Positions 24,540 through 32,462 of a stretch of 32,462 nt of DNA are shown here, piece after piece. The position numbers were made by a program, and so were the translations under genes. The first letter of the stretch is position 1. Each line of letters opens with the position of its first letter. The notes under the pieces were generated by a model. That model saw only the letters and a program-made list of their open reading frames with translations. It was not told where the DNA came from and made no database searches. The stretch spans positions 1 to 32,462 of the forward strand of contig CAMUYR010000038.1 of assembly GCA_947164965.1 (NCBI GenBank). The letters run 5' to 3'. This stretch comes from an uncultured Prevotella sp. Its GTDB lineage: Bacteria > Bacteroidota > Bacteroidia > Bacteroidales > Bacteroidaceae.

Positions 24540-26741
24540 ATGAAACAAACAATGAAAATGGCCCTTGCTGCTATGCTTCTGATGAGCAGCACATGTATTT
24601 GGGCTCAGTGGGGACGTCCTGTAGACCCCAATCCTCAGGTGAAGCTGAAGGATGCTTACAAGAACTATTTTATGATTGGTGTAGCCCTTAACCAACGTAA
24701 TGTCAGTGACGCTGACCAAATCAATTTGGTGAAGGCTGAGTTCAACAGCATTACTGCAGAGAACGACATGAAACCAGGTGAACTGCATCCTAAGGAGGGT
24801 GTATGGAACTTCGAGAAGGCTGACAAGATTGCTGACTTCTGTCGTCAGAACGGTATCAAGTTGCGTGGCCACTGCCTTTGCTGGCATTCTCAGTTTGCCG
24901 ATTGGATGTTTACAGACAAGAAGGGCAAGGAAGTGAAGAAGGAAGTGTTTTATGAGCGTCTTCGTGAACACATCCATACTGTTGTTAACCGTTATAAGGA
25001 CGTGGTATATGCTTGGGATGTGGTCAATGAGGCTATGGAGGATAATCCCCGTCCTACCTTTGTAGACGGAAAGTTTGCCCCAGGCAGCCCCTATCGCCAG
25101 AGTCGTCACTTCAAGCTCTGTGGCGATGAGTTTATTGCCAAGGCTTTCGAGTTTGCCCACGAGGCTGACCCCAATGCCTTGTTGTTCTATAACGACTACA
25201 ACGAGTGCGACCCAGGCAAGCGTGATCGCATCTATAATATGGTGAAGAAGATGCAGGATGCAGGTGTGCCCATTCATGGTATTGGTATGCAGGGCCACTA
25301 CAATGTCTATGGTCCTTCTGAGGAGGATATCGATGCTGCCATCACGAAGTACTCTCAGCTCGTAAAGCATATCCACGTGACTGAGCTCGACATCCGTGTC
25401 AATGAGGAGATGGGTGGTCAGCTGCGTTTCTCGCGTGGTGAGAACAAGCCTTTGGCAGGTTATAAGAACACCATGCTGACAGATCAGTATAACCGTATCT
25501 TCAAGATTTTCCGCAAGCATAAGGATGTTATCGACTGCGTGACATTATGGAACCTGAGTGATCGCGACTCTTGGCTGGGTGTCAACAACCATCCATTGCC
25601 TTTCGATGAGAACTACAAGCCCAAGCAGGCTTATTATGCCATCAAGAATTTCAATGCTGCTCTCGACAATGCTCAGCCCAAGGACGACTGGGTACCCAAT
25701 CCCTGCAACCAGCCCGGACAGGAGTATCCACAGGTGAACAGCGAGGGTTATGCCCGTTTCCGTGTTGAGGCTCCCGATGCTAAGTCGGTTATCGTCAGCT
25801 TGGGTCTTGGTGGACGTGGTGGTACGGTTCTGCGCAAAGGAAAGGATGGCTTCTGGACAGGAACAACAGAGGGTCCGATGGATCCAGGTTTCCACTATTA
25901 TCACCTGACGATCGATGGTGGCGTGGTCAACGATCCTGGTACTCACAACTACTTCGGCTCTTGCCGTTGGGAGAGTGGTATCGAGATTCCTGCTCCTGAT
26001 CAGGACTTCTATGCTGAGCGCACAGATATTCCTCATGGCAATATGCAGAAGGTGCTGTTCTATTCTCCAAGTCTAGGCAAGATGCAGGAAGCTACTGTCT
26101 ATCTGCCTTATGGCTATGGCAAGCTCATCAAGGGCAAAGGTGGCAAGATGACTCAGGAGCGCTATCCTGTATTGTATCTGCAGCATGGCTGGGGTGAGAA
26201 TGAAACCAGCTGGCCCGTACAGGGTAAGGCTGGCCTCATCATGGACAACCTGATTGCTGATGGTAAGATCAAGCCCTTCATCATCGTGATGGCTTATGGT
26301 CTGACTAACGACTTTAAGTTTGGAACCATTGGTAAGTTTACAGCAGAAGAGTTTGAGAAGGTGCTCATCGACGAGCTCATTCCCCATATCGATGCCAATT
26401 TCCTGACCAAGACGGATAAGTGGAACCGTGCGATGGCTGGTCTGTCGATGGGTGGCATGACTACCAAGCTCATCACCCTGCGTCGTCCTGAGGTATTCGG
26501 TTACTGGGGACTACTTTCTGGCGGTACCTATATGCCTGAGGAGATTAAAGACCCCAAGTGTGTGAAGTATATCTTCGAGGGTTGTGGAGATAAGGAGAAT
26601 CCCGATGGCATCAACAAGAGTGTAGAAGCTCTGAAGGCTGCAGGCTTCAATGCCGAAGGACTGATTTCTGAGGGTACAGCTCACGAGTTCCTGACATGGC
26701 GTCGCTGCCTGAAGGTGATGGCTCAAAAACTCTTCAAATAA
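24540..26741 (+). CDS. Bifunctional GH10 endo-xylanase and CE1 feruloyl esterase
   Basis: One chain carries two activities: cutting the beta-1,4-xylan backbone and releasing ferulate (or another acyl group) esterified to arabinose. The 733-residue protein has a signal peptide (to about residue 22), then a GH10 barrel at about 30-375 with acid/base E164 in DVVNEAMED and nucleophile E282 in HVTELDIRV. A beta-sandwich linker domain of the CBM48-like kind follows at about 400-490, then a CE1 alpha/beta hydrolase at about 500-733 with S636 in GLSMGG and H715 in GTAHEFLTW. The layout matches Prevotella ruminicola Xyn10D-Fae1A. It is the second gene of the operon, 11 nt after GH95 and 18 nt before the tandem GH43 gene. 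Acetyl-xylan esterase activity of the CE1 part is the main alternative. Confidence 0.94.
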   Translation: MKQTMKMALAAMLLMSSTCIWAQWGRPVDPNPQVKLKDAYKNYFMIGVALNQRNVSDADQINLVKAEFNSITAENDMKPGELHPKEGVWNFEKADKIADFCRQNGIKLRGHCLCWHSQFADWMFTDKKGKEVKKEVFYERLREHIHTVVNRYKDVVYAWDVVNEAMEDNPRPTFVDGKFAPGSPYRQSRHFKLCGDEFIAKAFEFAHEADPNALLFYNDYNECDPGKRDRIYNMVKKMQDAGVPIHGIGMQGHYNVYGPSEEDIDAAITKYSQLVKHIHVTELDIRVNEEMGGQLRFSRGENKPLAGYKNTMLTDQYNRIFKIFRKHKDVIDCVTLWNLSDRDSWLGVNNHPLPFDENYKPKQAYYAIKNFNAALDNAQPKDDWVPNPCNQPGQEYPQVNSEGYARFRVEAPDAKSVIVSLGLGGRGGTVLRKGKDGFWTGTTEGPMDPGFHYYHLTIDGGVVNDPGTHNYFGSCRWESGIEIPAPDQDFYAERTDIPHGNMQKVLFYSPSLGKMQEATVYLPYGYGKLIKGKGGKMTQERYPVLYLQHGWGENETSWPVQGKAGLIMDNLIADGKIKPFIIVMAYGLTNDFKFGTIGKFTAEEFEKVLIDELIPHIDANFLTKTDKWNRAMAGLSMGGMTTKLITLRRPEVFGYWGLLSGGTYMPEEIKDPKCVKYIFEGCGDKENPDGINKSVEALKAAGFNAEGLISEGTAHEFLTWRRCLKVMAQKLFK

Positions 26742-26759
26742 AAAGCATACTATTCCATC

Positions 26760-29477
26760 ATGATAAAAAGAACAACGATACTTTCTGCTGTTATGGCTCT
26801 TGCCATGAATAGCGTAGCGCAGAATCCCTTTGTACAGACTTGGTGTACCAGCGATCCGGCACCAATGGTTCACGATGGCAAGATGTATGTTTATACAGGC
26901 CACGATGAAGATGGTGCCGACTTCTTCTGGATGCAGGAGTGGCGAGTGTATTCAACAGACGATATGGTGAACTGGCAGGACCATGGTTCACCTTTGGCTT
27001 TGGAGAGCTTCTCGTGGGCTGACGACAGAGCTTGGGCATCACAATGTATAGAGCGCGATGGCAAATTCTTTTGGTATATCTGTGCACATTCTAAGATATC
27101 CAATGGTATGGCTATTGGTGTTGCTGTGAGCGACTCGCCAACAGGCCCATTCCGTGATGCTATTGGAAAGCCGTTGTTCGAAAATGGCAGTTGGGACCAT
27201 ATTGACCCAACGGTATTGATTGATGACGATGGCCAGGCTTGGCTCATGTGGGGTAATCCACAGTGCTACTATCTGAAGCTGAATCGCGACATGATTTCCT
27301 ATAGTGGCGAACTGGGCAGACTCGACATGACAGAGGAAGCCTTTGGTGGTCCTATGATGAACAAGCGTGAGAAGGGAAAGAGTTACAAGGACTCCTATGT
27401 TGAGGGTCCTTGGCTGACTAAGCGTAATGGCACCTACCAGTTGCTTTATGCTGCTGGTGGTGTGCCAGAGCATATCTCTTACAGCACAGCGCCATCGCCT
27501 ATTGGTCCTTGGAAATATGCTGGCGAGATCATGCCTTTGTGCGATACCAAGTCATTCACCAACCATTGTGGTGTAGCTGACTATAAGGGTCACTCTTACT
27601 TCTTCTATCATACAGGCAAGCTGCCTCAGGGTGGTGGTTTTGGTCGTAGTGTGGCTGTTGAGGAGTTTAAGTATAATGCTGATGGCAGTTTCCCAACGAT
27701 TATGCCTACTGATGAGGGTGTCAAGCCTGTGGGTAAGTTTGATCCTTATCGTAAGGTGGAGGCCGAAACGATGGCTTTCTCTAAGGGTGTGAAGACTGAG
27801 CAGAACGACGAGGTAGGCGTTTATGTGACGGATATTCATAATGGCGACTATATCAAGTTGCAGAATGTTCATTTCTGCAGCAAACTGCCTCGTACCTTTA
27901 CGGCACGTGTGGCTAGCGGCTTGCGTGGTGGACAGATTGAGATTCGCATCGATAGTGTGAAGGGTCAGCTGTTAGGACGCCTGGAGGTACCTGCTACAGG
28001 TGGCTGGGAGAAATGGCAGACGTTGACAACCGATCTGACAGCCATCGCTCGCGGACACCATGACTTATACTTTGTGTTTACAGGTCGTAAGGGTCCGAAA
28101 CTCTTCAACTTCGACTGGTGGGAGATGCGAGGACTGGAGCAGGTGAATATGCCACTCTTCCAGACCAAGTATACTGCCGACCCGTCACCACTCGTAGTGG
28201 GCGACACCTTATTCTTATATACGTCGCACGATGCTTCGCCAGAAGATATTCCTGACGAGAACGAGAAAGGTTCTGCAGGCTTCTTCATGTACGACTGGCT
28301 CCTTTGGTCTACTACCGATATGGTGAACTGGACAGAACATGGTGCTGTGGCTTCGTTGAAGGACTTCTCGTGGCGCAGTCGTGAGAATGGAGGTTGGGCC
28401 ATCCAGACAGTAGAGCGTAATGGCAAGTATTATCTCTATGCCCCTCTGCATGGACACGGCATTGGTGTCTTGGTCAGCGACTCGCCTTATGGTCCGTTTA
28501 AGGACCCATTGGGAAAGCCATTGGTTTGGGATCAGAGCAACTGGTTTGATATCGACCCTAGTGTCTATACTGATGACGACGGACAGGCCTATATGTATTG
28601 GGGCAATCCCCATACCTTCTGGGCTAAGCTGAACGACGACATGATATCGCTGAAGAGTGGTGTCACAAAGCTGCCTCACATCCCCAACTATCAAGAGGGT
28701 CCTTGGTTCTATAAGCGTAACGGCAAATACTATCTGGGCTTTGCCTCTACATGCTGTCCAGAGGCTTTGGGTTATGCTATGAGCGATTCACCCACAGGTC
28801 CTTGGGAATGGAAGGGTTATATCATGAAGCCTACTCAGCGCGATCGTGGCAACCATCCTGGCATCTGCGATTATAAAGGCCACAGCTATGTCTTCGGACA
28901 GAATTATGACCTGATGCACTTGGAAACCTTCGAACACCATGAGCGTCGTAGCGTCTCTGCCACAGAGATGACCTATAATGCTGATGGCACCATCCAGGAA
29001 GTACCCTACTGGCTTGACCAGCAACCCATGAAACAGCTCCATTGGCTCAATCCCTACCAAAGGGTAGAGGCAGAGACGATGGCTTGGGGTTATGGCTTGA
29101 AGACTGCTAAGATGGGCATTCCCAATACGGGCGTCGTAAAAGATATGCCAACTTCTACAGGCAAGCGCAACATGTACGTCTTTGACGTGAACGACGGTGA
29201 ATATATCCGTCTGCGTGGTGTCGACTTCGGAAAAGGCGCCAAGCAGTTTGCTTTGACAGCTTCTGCTGCTGCAAAGGCTGGTTGCACGGTGACGCTCCGC
29301 TTGGACAGCGACAAAGGTCCTGTCATTGGCACCGCTGTTGTGAAGAGCACAGGCAACATCGATAAATATCGCGTGTTTACTGCTAAGGTTAAGGAGGCTG
29401 TTGGCGTTCATGATCTATATCTCTGTTTCAGCAATGCCCAAGGTGATATTCATCTTGATTGGTGGCAGTTTAAGTGA
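26760..29477 (+). CDS. Tandem GH43-CBM6-GH43-CBM6 arabinoxylan hydrolase
   Basis: A 905-residue exported protein (signal peptide MIKRTTILSAVMALAMNSVAQ) built from two GH43-CBM6 modules. Module 1: five-bladed propeller at about 22-325 with D32 (SDPAPMV), D149 (HIDPTVLIDDDG) and E215 (VEGPWL); CBM6 at about 330-456 (YRKVEAETMAF...FNFDWWEM). Module 2: propeller at about 467-755 with D474 (ADPSPLV), D599 (FDIDPSVYTDDDG) and E646 (QEGPWF); CBM6 at about 765-905 (YQRVEAETMAWG...IHLDWWQFK). Both catalytic triads look intact, so both halves may be active. GH43 enzymes are mainly alpha-L-arabinofuranosidases and beta-xylosidases; the two halves have diverged and may act on different linkages. It probably arose by internal duplication. 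Its stop codon lies in a heptamer repeat that continues to the next gene's start. Confidence 0.93.
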   Translation: MIKRTTILSAVMALAMNSVAQNPFVQTWCTSDPAPMVHDGKMYVYTGHDEDGADFFWMQEWRVYSTDDMVNWQDHGSPLALESFSWADDRAWASQCIERDGKFFWYICAHSKISNGMAIGVAVSDSPTGPFRDAIGKPLFENGSWDHIDPTVLIDDDGQAWLMWGNPQCYYLKLNRDMISYSGELGRLDMTEEAFGGPMMNKREKGKSYKDSYVEGPWLTKRNGTYQLLYAAGGVPEHISYSTAPSPIGPWKYAGEIMPLCDTKSFTNHCGVADYKGHSYFFYHTGKLPQGGGFGRSVAVEEFKYNADGSFPTIMPTDEGVKPVGKFDPYRKVEAETMAFSKGVKTEQNDEVGVYVTDIHNGDYIKLQNVHFCSKLPRTFTARVASGLRGGQIEIRIDSVKGQLLGRLEVPATGGWEKWQTLTTDLTAIARGHHDLYFVFTGRKGPKLFNFDWWEMRGLEQVNMPLFQTKYTADPSPLVVGDTLFLYTSHDASPEDIPDENEKGSAGFFMYDWLLWSTTDMVNWTEHGAVASLKDFSWRSRENGGWAIQTVERNGKYYLYAPLHGHGIGVLVSDSPYGPFKDPLGKPLVWDQSNWFDIDPSVYTDDDGQAYMYWGNPHTFWAKLNDDMISLKSGVTKLPHIPNYQEGPWFYKRNGKYYLGFASTCCPEALGYAMSDSPTGPWEWKGYIMKPTQRDRGNHPGICDYKGHSYVFGQNYDLMHLETFEHHERRSVSATEMTYNADGTIQEVPYWLDQQPMKQLHWLNPYQRVEAETMAWGYGLKTAKMGIPNTGVVKDMPTSTGKRNMYVFDVNDGEYIRLRGVDFGKGAKQFALTASAAAKAGCTVTLRLDSDKGPVIGTAVVKSTGNIDKYRVFTAKVKEAVGVHDLYLCFSNAQGDIHLDWWQFK

Positions 29478-29494
29478 AAAGTGAAAAATGAAAA
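29474..29494. repeat. Heptanucleotide repeat bridging stop and start codons of two GH43 genes
   Basis: Units GTGAAAA, GTGAAAA and ATGAAAA run from 29474 to 29494. The first contains the TGA stop of the tandem GH43 gene (29475-29477) and the third contains the ATG of the next gene (29488). Changing unit number would alter spacing or the start context. Confidence 0.85.
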
Positions 29495-31608
29495 AACTGA
29501 CAATGAATAAAACTTTATTATCAACATTTGCGCTGTGCCTGGCTGCTACTGCAGCCTTGGCACAGAACCCAGTTATTCGCGACCAGTTTACGGCTGATCC
29601 TACTGCTCGCGTATTTAATAATAAGGTGTACCTTTATCCTTCTCATGATATTTTCCCACCTGCTGGTCAGCGTCAGGATTGGTTCTGCATGGAGGACTAT
29701 CATGTGTTCTCATCAGAGAATCTGACCGATTGGACGGATCATGGTGTGATTGTATCTCAGAATAAAGTGCCCTGGGTACGACCAAACTCTTATTCGATGT
29801 GGGCACCCGACTGCGTCGAGAGAAATGGAAAGTATTATTTCTATTTCCCATCAACACCGGGTGGCCCGATGCGTGGCTTTGGCGTTGGTGTCGCTGTAGC
29901 CGACAGTCCTGAAGGCCCGTTCATTCCTGAGCCAGAGCCTATCAAGGGCATCAATGGCATCGATCCTTGCGTGCTCCAGGCTTCTGATGGTAATGCTTAC
30001 ATCTTCTGGGGTGCTGGCCGTTGCGCCAAGCTGAAGCCCAACATGAAGGAACTGGCTGACGACACCCCCAAGGAAAAAGTAAAGTGGGGCGAGCGCGAGT
30101 TTGAGATGTATGGCGTCAACTGTCTGAAAGACCTCCCCAACCGTCAGGCAGAAGGTCCGTTTGCCTTCGAGGCTAACGGCTGGTACTACCTCACCTATCC
30201 TTACGTGAGGGAGAATACTGAAGTTCTGGGATATGCGATGAGCAAGAACCCGATGGGTCCCTACGAGTACAAGGGTCTGATTATGGCCGAGCATGCCAAT
30301 GGCTGCTGGACCAACCATCATAGCATCATCAACTATAAAGGCCAGTGGTATCTGTTCTATCATCACAACGACTTCTCGCCTCGCGACGACAAGCGCCGTT
30401 CTGTTTGCATAGAAAAACTGTTCTTCAATGCCGATGGTACTATTCAGGAGGTGAAGCCCACCATGCGTGGTGTTGGTATCAACAAGGCTACAGAACGTAT
30501 CGAGATTGACCGTTATAGTGCTACCAGTAGCGATGTTACCACAGCGCTCATCGATACTGTCAACACCTTCCGCAGCTATCAGGCAACACTCCCCGTTAAG
30601 GGCAGTTGGCTGAAGTATAACGATGTTGATTTCAGTTGTATGACTGATGGCTATTTGGTGATTAGCGCCAAAGCGGCAGGCAACACCAAGTTCTATGTTC
30701 GCGAGAAGACCGCCAAAGGTAAGATTATTGCCAAGGTGGATATGACGGTTAAGCCTGAGACGCCTCCAGGAACTCCTGCTATGTTCCGTCGCGACCAGAG
30801 CAATCAGTGGCTCTCGCTGACAGCTCCGCTGGAGTACACGCCCAAGGGTGTTACCGATTTGGTTATCACCTGCGAAGGAGATGCTGGTGTCAGCGTCGAC
30901 TATGTTCAGTTCAAGAATCGTCCTAAGTACTTCACGCCTGCCACAGCACAGCCCGTACAGCCTGATGCCGAGGGATTCATCCGTCGTTGGCTGCTCTTGG
31001 AGCCTATCGACAAGCCGAATCGTGGCAATACCGTATTTACCGACTCTTATCTGCGTGAGCACTTCAATATGGAGTATTTCAAGGGCCAGCAGACCATCGT
31101 GCCAAAGGATGGCCAGAAGGTCAAGGTTTCGTATAAGCGCGAAGAGGTGCCTGCAGGCTTTGGTCGCGGACCTGTTCAGCAGGAGCCTGCCAAACCAGTC
31201 ATCAAGACTGTTAACCAGACGCTGACCTGGCATGCTTTCGACAGCGAGAATATGAACGTGAAACTCTTCCGTTTTGCTGAGAAGTGGGGACAGCAGGTCT
31301 ATGGCGTACTCTTCTGGGCAGTCACCATTATCGATTGCGACGAGGACATCGAAAATGTTCGTCTGGCTGTGGGTTCTAACTCTGCCTCTATGTGGTGGCT
31401 CAATGGCGACGAAGTGCTGCTGCTCTCTGGCGACCGTCGTATGGTGAAGGACGATGCCGTTTCTCCCCGTCTGACTCTGAAGAAGGGACGTAACATTCTG
31501 CGTGGTGCCATCATCAACGGTCCAGGCATGAGCGACTTCTGCGTCCGCTTTGTCGATGAAAAAGGCCTGCCCGTTACGAATTACAAGGTGACAACGTCTT
31601 CGAAATAA
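29488..31608 (+). CDS. GH43 glycoside hydrolase with CBM6-like and C-terminal beta-sandwich domains
   Basis: A 706-residue exported protein. The GH43 propeller spans about 30-330, with D37 (TADPTARV), D159 (GIDPCVLQASDG) and E222 (AEGPFAF) as the expected base, modulator and acid, plus H279/H292-type residues (TNHHSI, FYHHND) near the calcium/active site. A CBM6-like domain follows (about 336-485: ATERIEIDRYSATS to VSVDYVQFK). An unassigned C-terminal domain (about 497-700) contains RRWLLLEPI, SNSASMWWLNGDEV and GRNILRGAI, a galactose-binding-like beta-sandwich. Likely a beta-xylosidase or arabinofuranosidase; specificity is not readable. Two starts are possible: 29488, inside a heptamer repeat, or 29503, which gives a cleaner signal peptide (MNKTLLSTFALCLAATAALA). 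It is fourth in the operon. Confidence 0.9.
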   Translation: MKKLTMNKTLLSTFALCLAATAALAQNPVIRDQFTADPTARVFNNKVYLYPSHDIFPPAGQRQDWFCMEDYHVFSSENLTDWTDHGVIVSQNKVPWVRPNSYSMWAPDCVERNGKYYFYFPSTPGGPMRGFGVGVAVADSPEGPFIPEPEPIKGINGIDPCVLQASDGNAYIFWGAGRCAKLKPNMKELADDTPKEKVKWGEREFEMYGVNCLKDLPNRQAEGPFAFEANGWYYLTYPYVRENTEVLGYAMSKNPMGPYEYKGLIMAEHANGCWTNHHSIINYKGQWYLFYHHNDFSPRDDKRRSVCIEKLFFNADGTIQEVKPTMRGVGINKATERIEIDRYSATSSDVTTALIDTVNTFRSYQATLPVKGSWLKYNDVDFSCMTDGYLVISAKAAGNTKFYVREKTAKGKIIAKVDMTVKPETPPGTPAMFRRDQSNQWLSLTAPLEYTPKGVTDLVITCEGDAGVSVDYVQFKNRPKYFTPATAQPVQPDAEGFIRRWLLLEPIDKPNRGNTVFTDSYLREHFNMEYFKGQQTIVPKDGQKVKVSYKREEVPAGFGRGPVQQEPAKPVIKTVNQTLTWHAFDSENMNVKLFRFAEKWGQQVYGVLFWAVTIIDCDEDIENVRLAVGSNSASMWWLNGDEVLLLSGDRRMVKDDAVSPRLTLKKGRNILRGAIINGPGMSDFCVRFVDEKGLPVTNYKVTTSSK

Positions 31609-31624
31609 CGTAATAACGAAATAA
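31601..31624. repeat. 8-nt tandem repeat at the GH43 gene end
   Basis: Three units, CGAAATAA, CGTAATAA and CGAAATAA. The first holds the stop codon of the preceding GH43 gene; the rest lie in the 26-nt gap before the next start. Confidence 0.75.
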
Positions 31625-31634
31625 AGACAAAAAT

Positions 31635-32462
31635 ATGAAACGCCATATTATTATTTTCTCATTTCTCATTTCTCATTTCTCATTTTGCGCAGCACAGATT
31701 GGCGCCCCTTACATCCACGATCCCTCGACGCTAGCCGAGTGCGACGGAAAATACTACACCTTCGGCACTGGTGGCGGAGGTATCATCTCAGACGATGGCT
31801 GGAGCTGGCACAGTGGTGCAGAGCGCCCTGGTGGTGGTGCAGCCCCTGATATGCTTAAGATAGGCGACCGTTACCTCTGTATCTACGGTGCTACTGGTGG
31901 GGGCCTCGGCGGCGGACACGCTGGTCGTATCCTCACCATGTGGAACAAAACCCTCGACCCCAAGTCGCCCGATTTTAAGTGGAGCGAGGCCGTAGAGGTT
32001 TGCGCCTCTGACGGTATGGAAGACCAGGATGCCATCGACCCAGGCATGTTGCTCGATCCCACCACTGGTCGTCTGTGGGTGAGCTATGGCACCTACTTCG
32101 GCACGATTCGTCTGATAGAACTCGACCCCAAGACGGGATTCCGCAAGAAGGGCAACAAAGAAAAGGATATCGCCATCGACTGTGAGGCCACCGACCTGAT
32201 CTACAAGGATGGCTGGTACTATCTTCTGGGTACTCACGGCACCTGCTGCGATGGTGTCAACTCTACCTATAACATCGTCGTTGGACGTTCACGCAGCGTG
32301 GAGGGCCCCTATATCGATAATGTAGGTCGCGACATGTATCATGGTGGTGGCAAGATGGTCATCGCTGCAGAGGAACGCGCCTGCGGAGCAGGACACTTCG
32401 GACGCACCATCGTCGACGAGGGTGTCGAGGTGATGTCGTTCCACTGGGAGGCCGACTTCGAA
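31635..32462 (+). CDS. GH43 family arabinanase/arabinofuranosidase-like protein, cut by window edge
   Basis: The frame is open from the ATG at 31635 to the right edge (276 codons, no stop), so the gene is partial. The signal peptide (MKRHIIIFSFLISHFSFCAAQ) is encoded largely by four heptamer repeats. The mature part begins IGAPYIHDPSTLAECDGKYY, with D29 as the expected catalytic base. D135 lies in QDAIDPGMLLDPTTGRLW and E184 in CEATDLIYKDGWYYLLGT. A late GHFGRTIV segment supplies the histidine usually near the propeller's central metal. The sequence is closest in feel to the endo-arabinanase side of GH43 (IHDPS, WVSYGTYFG), but in a xylan operon an exo-acting arabinofuranosidase is also possible. 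It starts 26 nt after the previous gene and belongs to the same operon. Confidence 0.85.
   Translation, partial: MKRHIIIFSFLISHFSFCAAQIGAPYIHDPSTLAECDGKYYTFGTGGGGIISDDGWSWHSGAERPGGGAAPDMLKIGDRYLCIYGATGGGLGGGHAGRILTMWNKTLDPKSPDFKWSEAVEVCASDGMEDQDAIDPGMLLDPTTGRLWVSYGTYFGTIRLIELDPKTGFRKKGNKEKDIAIDCEATDLIYKDGWYYLLGTHGTCCDGVNSTYNIVVGRSRSVEGPYIDNVGRDMYHGGGKMVIAAEERACGAGHFGRTIVDEGVEVMSFHWEADFE
31656..31683. repeat. Heptanucleotide tandem repeat in the last GH43 signal peptide
   Basis: Four perfect TTCTCAT units in the coding strand, encoding FSFLISHFSF of the signal peptide. Three units equal seven codons, so only changes by three units keep the frame; a one- or two-unit slip would put the enzyme out of frame. 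Confidence 0.92.

Noticed and set aside
24531..25520. Minus-strand open frame of 329 codons opposite the GH10 domain
   Set aside because: Antisense to the GH10 catalytic region; His/Leu/Val-rich composition without recognisable motifs.
28788..29411. Minus-strand open frame of 207 codons opposite the tandem GH43 gene
   Set aside because: Shadow of a coding region with intact GH43 and CBM6 motifs; no motif of its own.
29851..31233. Minus-strand open frame of 460 codons opposite the GH43 gene
   Set aside because: It is antisense to a well-supported GH43 coding sequence with intact catalytic residues. Such shadows are common where the coding strand has biased codons, and the translation shows no domain.

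Overview
The window looks like chromosomal DNA of a fibre-degrading Bacteroidales bacterium, most likely Prevotella or a close relative (rumen or gut type). The evidence is: repeated Bacteroidota promoters (TAnnTTTG, several with TTTG or TTG 19-20 nt upstream); a PorZ-like type IX secretion protein; four secreted proteins ending in a short 'YNxxGxx...nGkKyxxK' tail of the kind common in Prevotella; and a xylan operon containing a GH10-CE1 fusion like the Prevotella ruminicola Xyn10D-Fae1A enzyme. The genus is inferred from family resemblance, not from a search.

Layout. Positions 1-261 are a leader with two perfect DnaA boxes, a third near-box and an AT-rich stretch, followed by nadA (+). From 1.3 to 5.5 kb lie two secreted CotH-like kinases (-) with a family 2 glycosyltransferase (+) between them. 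From 14.2 down to 3.9 kb, seven minus-strand genes are packed with gaps of 5 nt or less, or with overlaps: leuS, yitT-type, rdgB, porZ, a GT-C-type membrane glycosyltransferase, an acyltransferase-3 protein and the second cotH. Upstream of leuS is a secreted endonuclease I (-). Positions 15303-15918 form the only long gene-free stretch, and hold a degenerate tandem array with a 22-nt period. Then come a secreted chitobiase-like/OB-fold protein (+), mutS (+), and the convergent pair ychF-lgt (-).

From 22.0 kb to the right edge runs one plus-strand operon for arabinoxylan breakdown: GH95, GH10-CE1, GH43-CBM6-GH43-CBM6, GH43 with CBM6-like and beta-sandwich domains, and a GH43 cut by the window edge. 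Together these would cut the xylan backbone and remove feruloyl, arabinosyl (or xylosyl) and L-galactosyl/L-fucosyl decorations. No SusC/SusD pair, transporter or hybrid sensor is visible here; they may lie to the right.

Most notable: (1) the 22-nt array at 15548-15740; (2) four unrelated heptanucleotide tandem repeats lying in or at coding sequences (porZ and the last GH43 signal peptides, a cytoplasmic/loop segment of lgt, and a GH43 stop/start junction), which could change reading frame if they slip; (3) porZ co-transcribed with a membrane glycosyltransferase, an acyltransferase and a secreted CotH kinase; (4) the origin-like leader in front of nadA. No rRNA, tRNA, insertion sequence or CRISPR array was seen.
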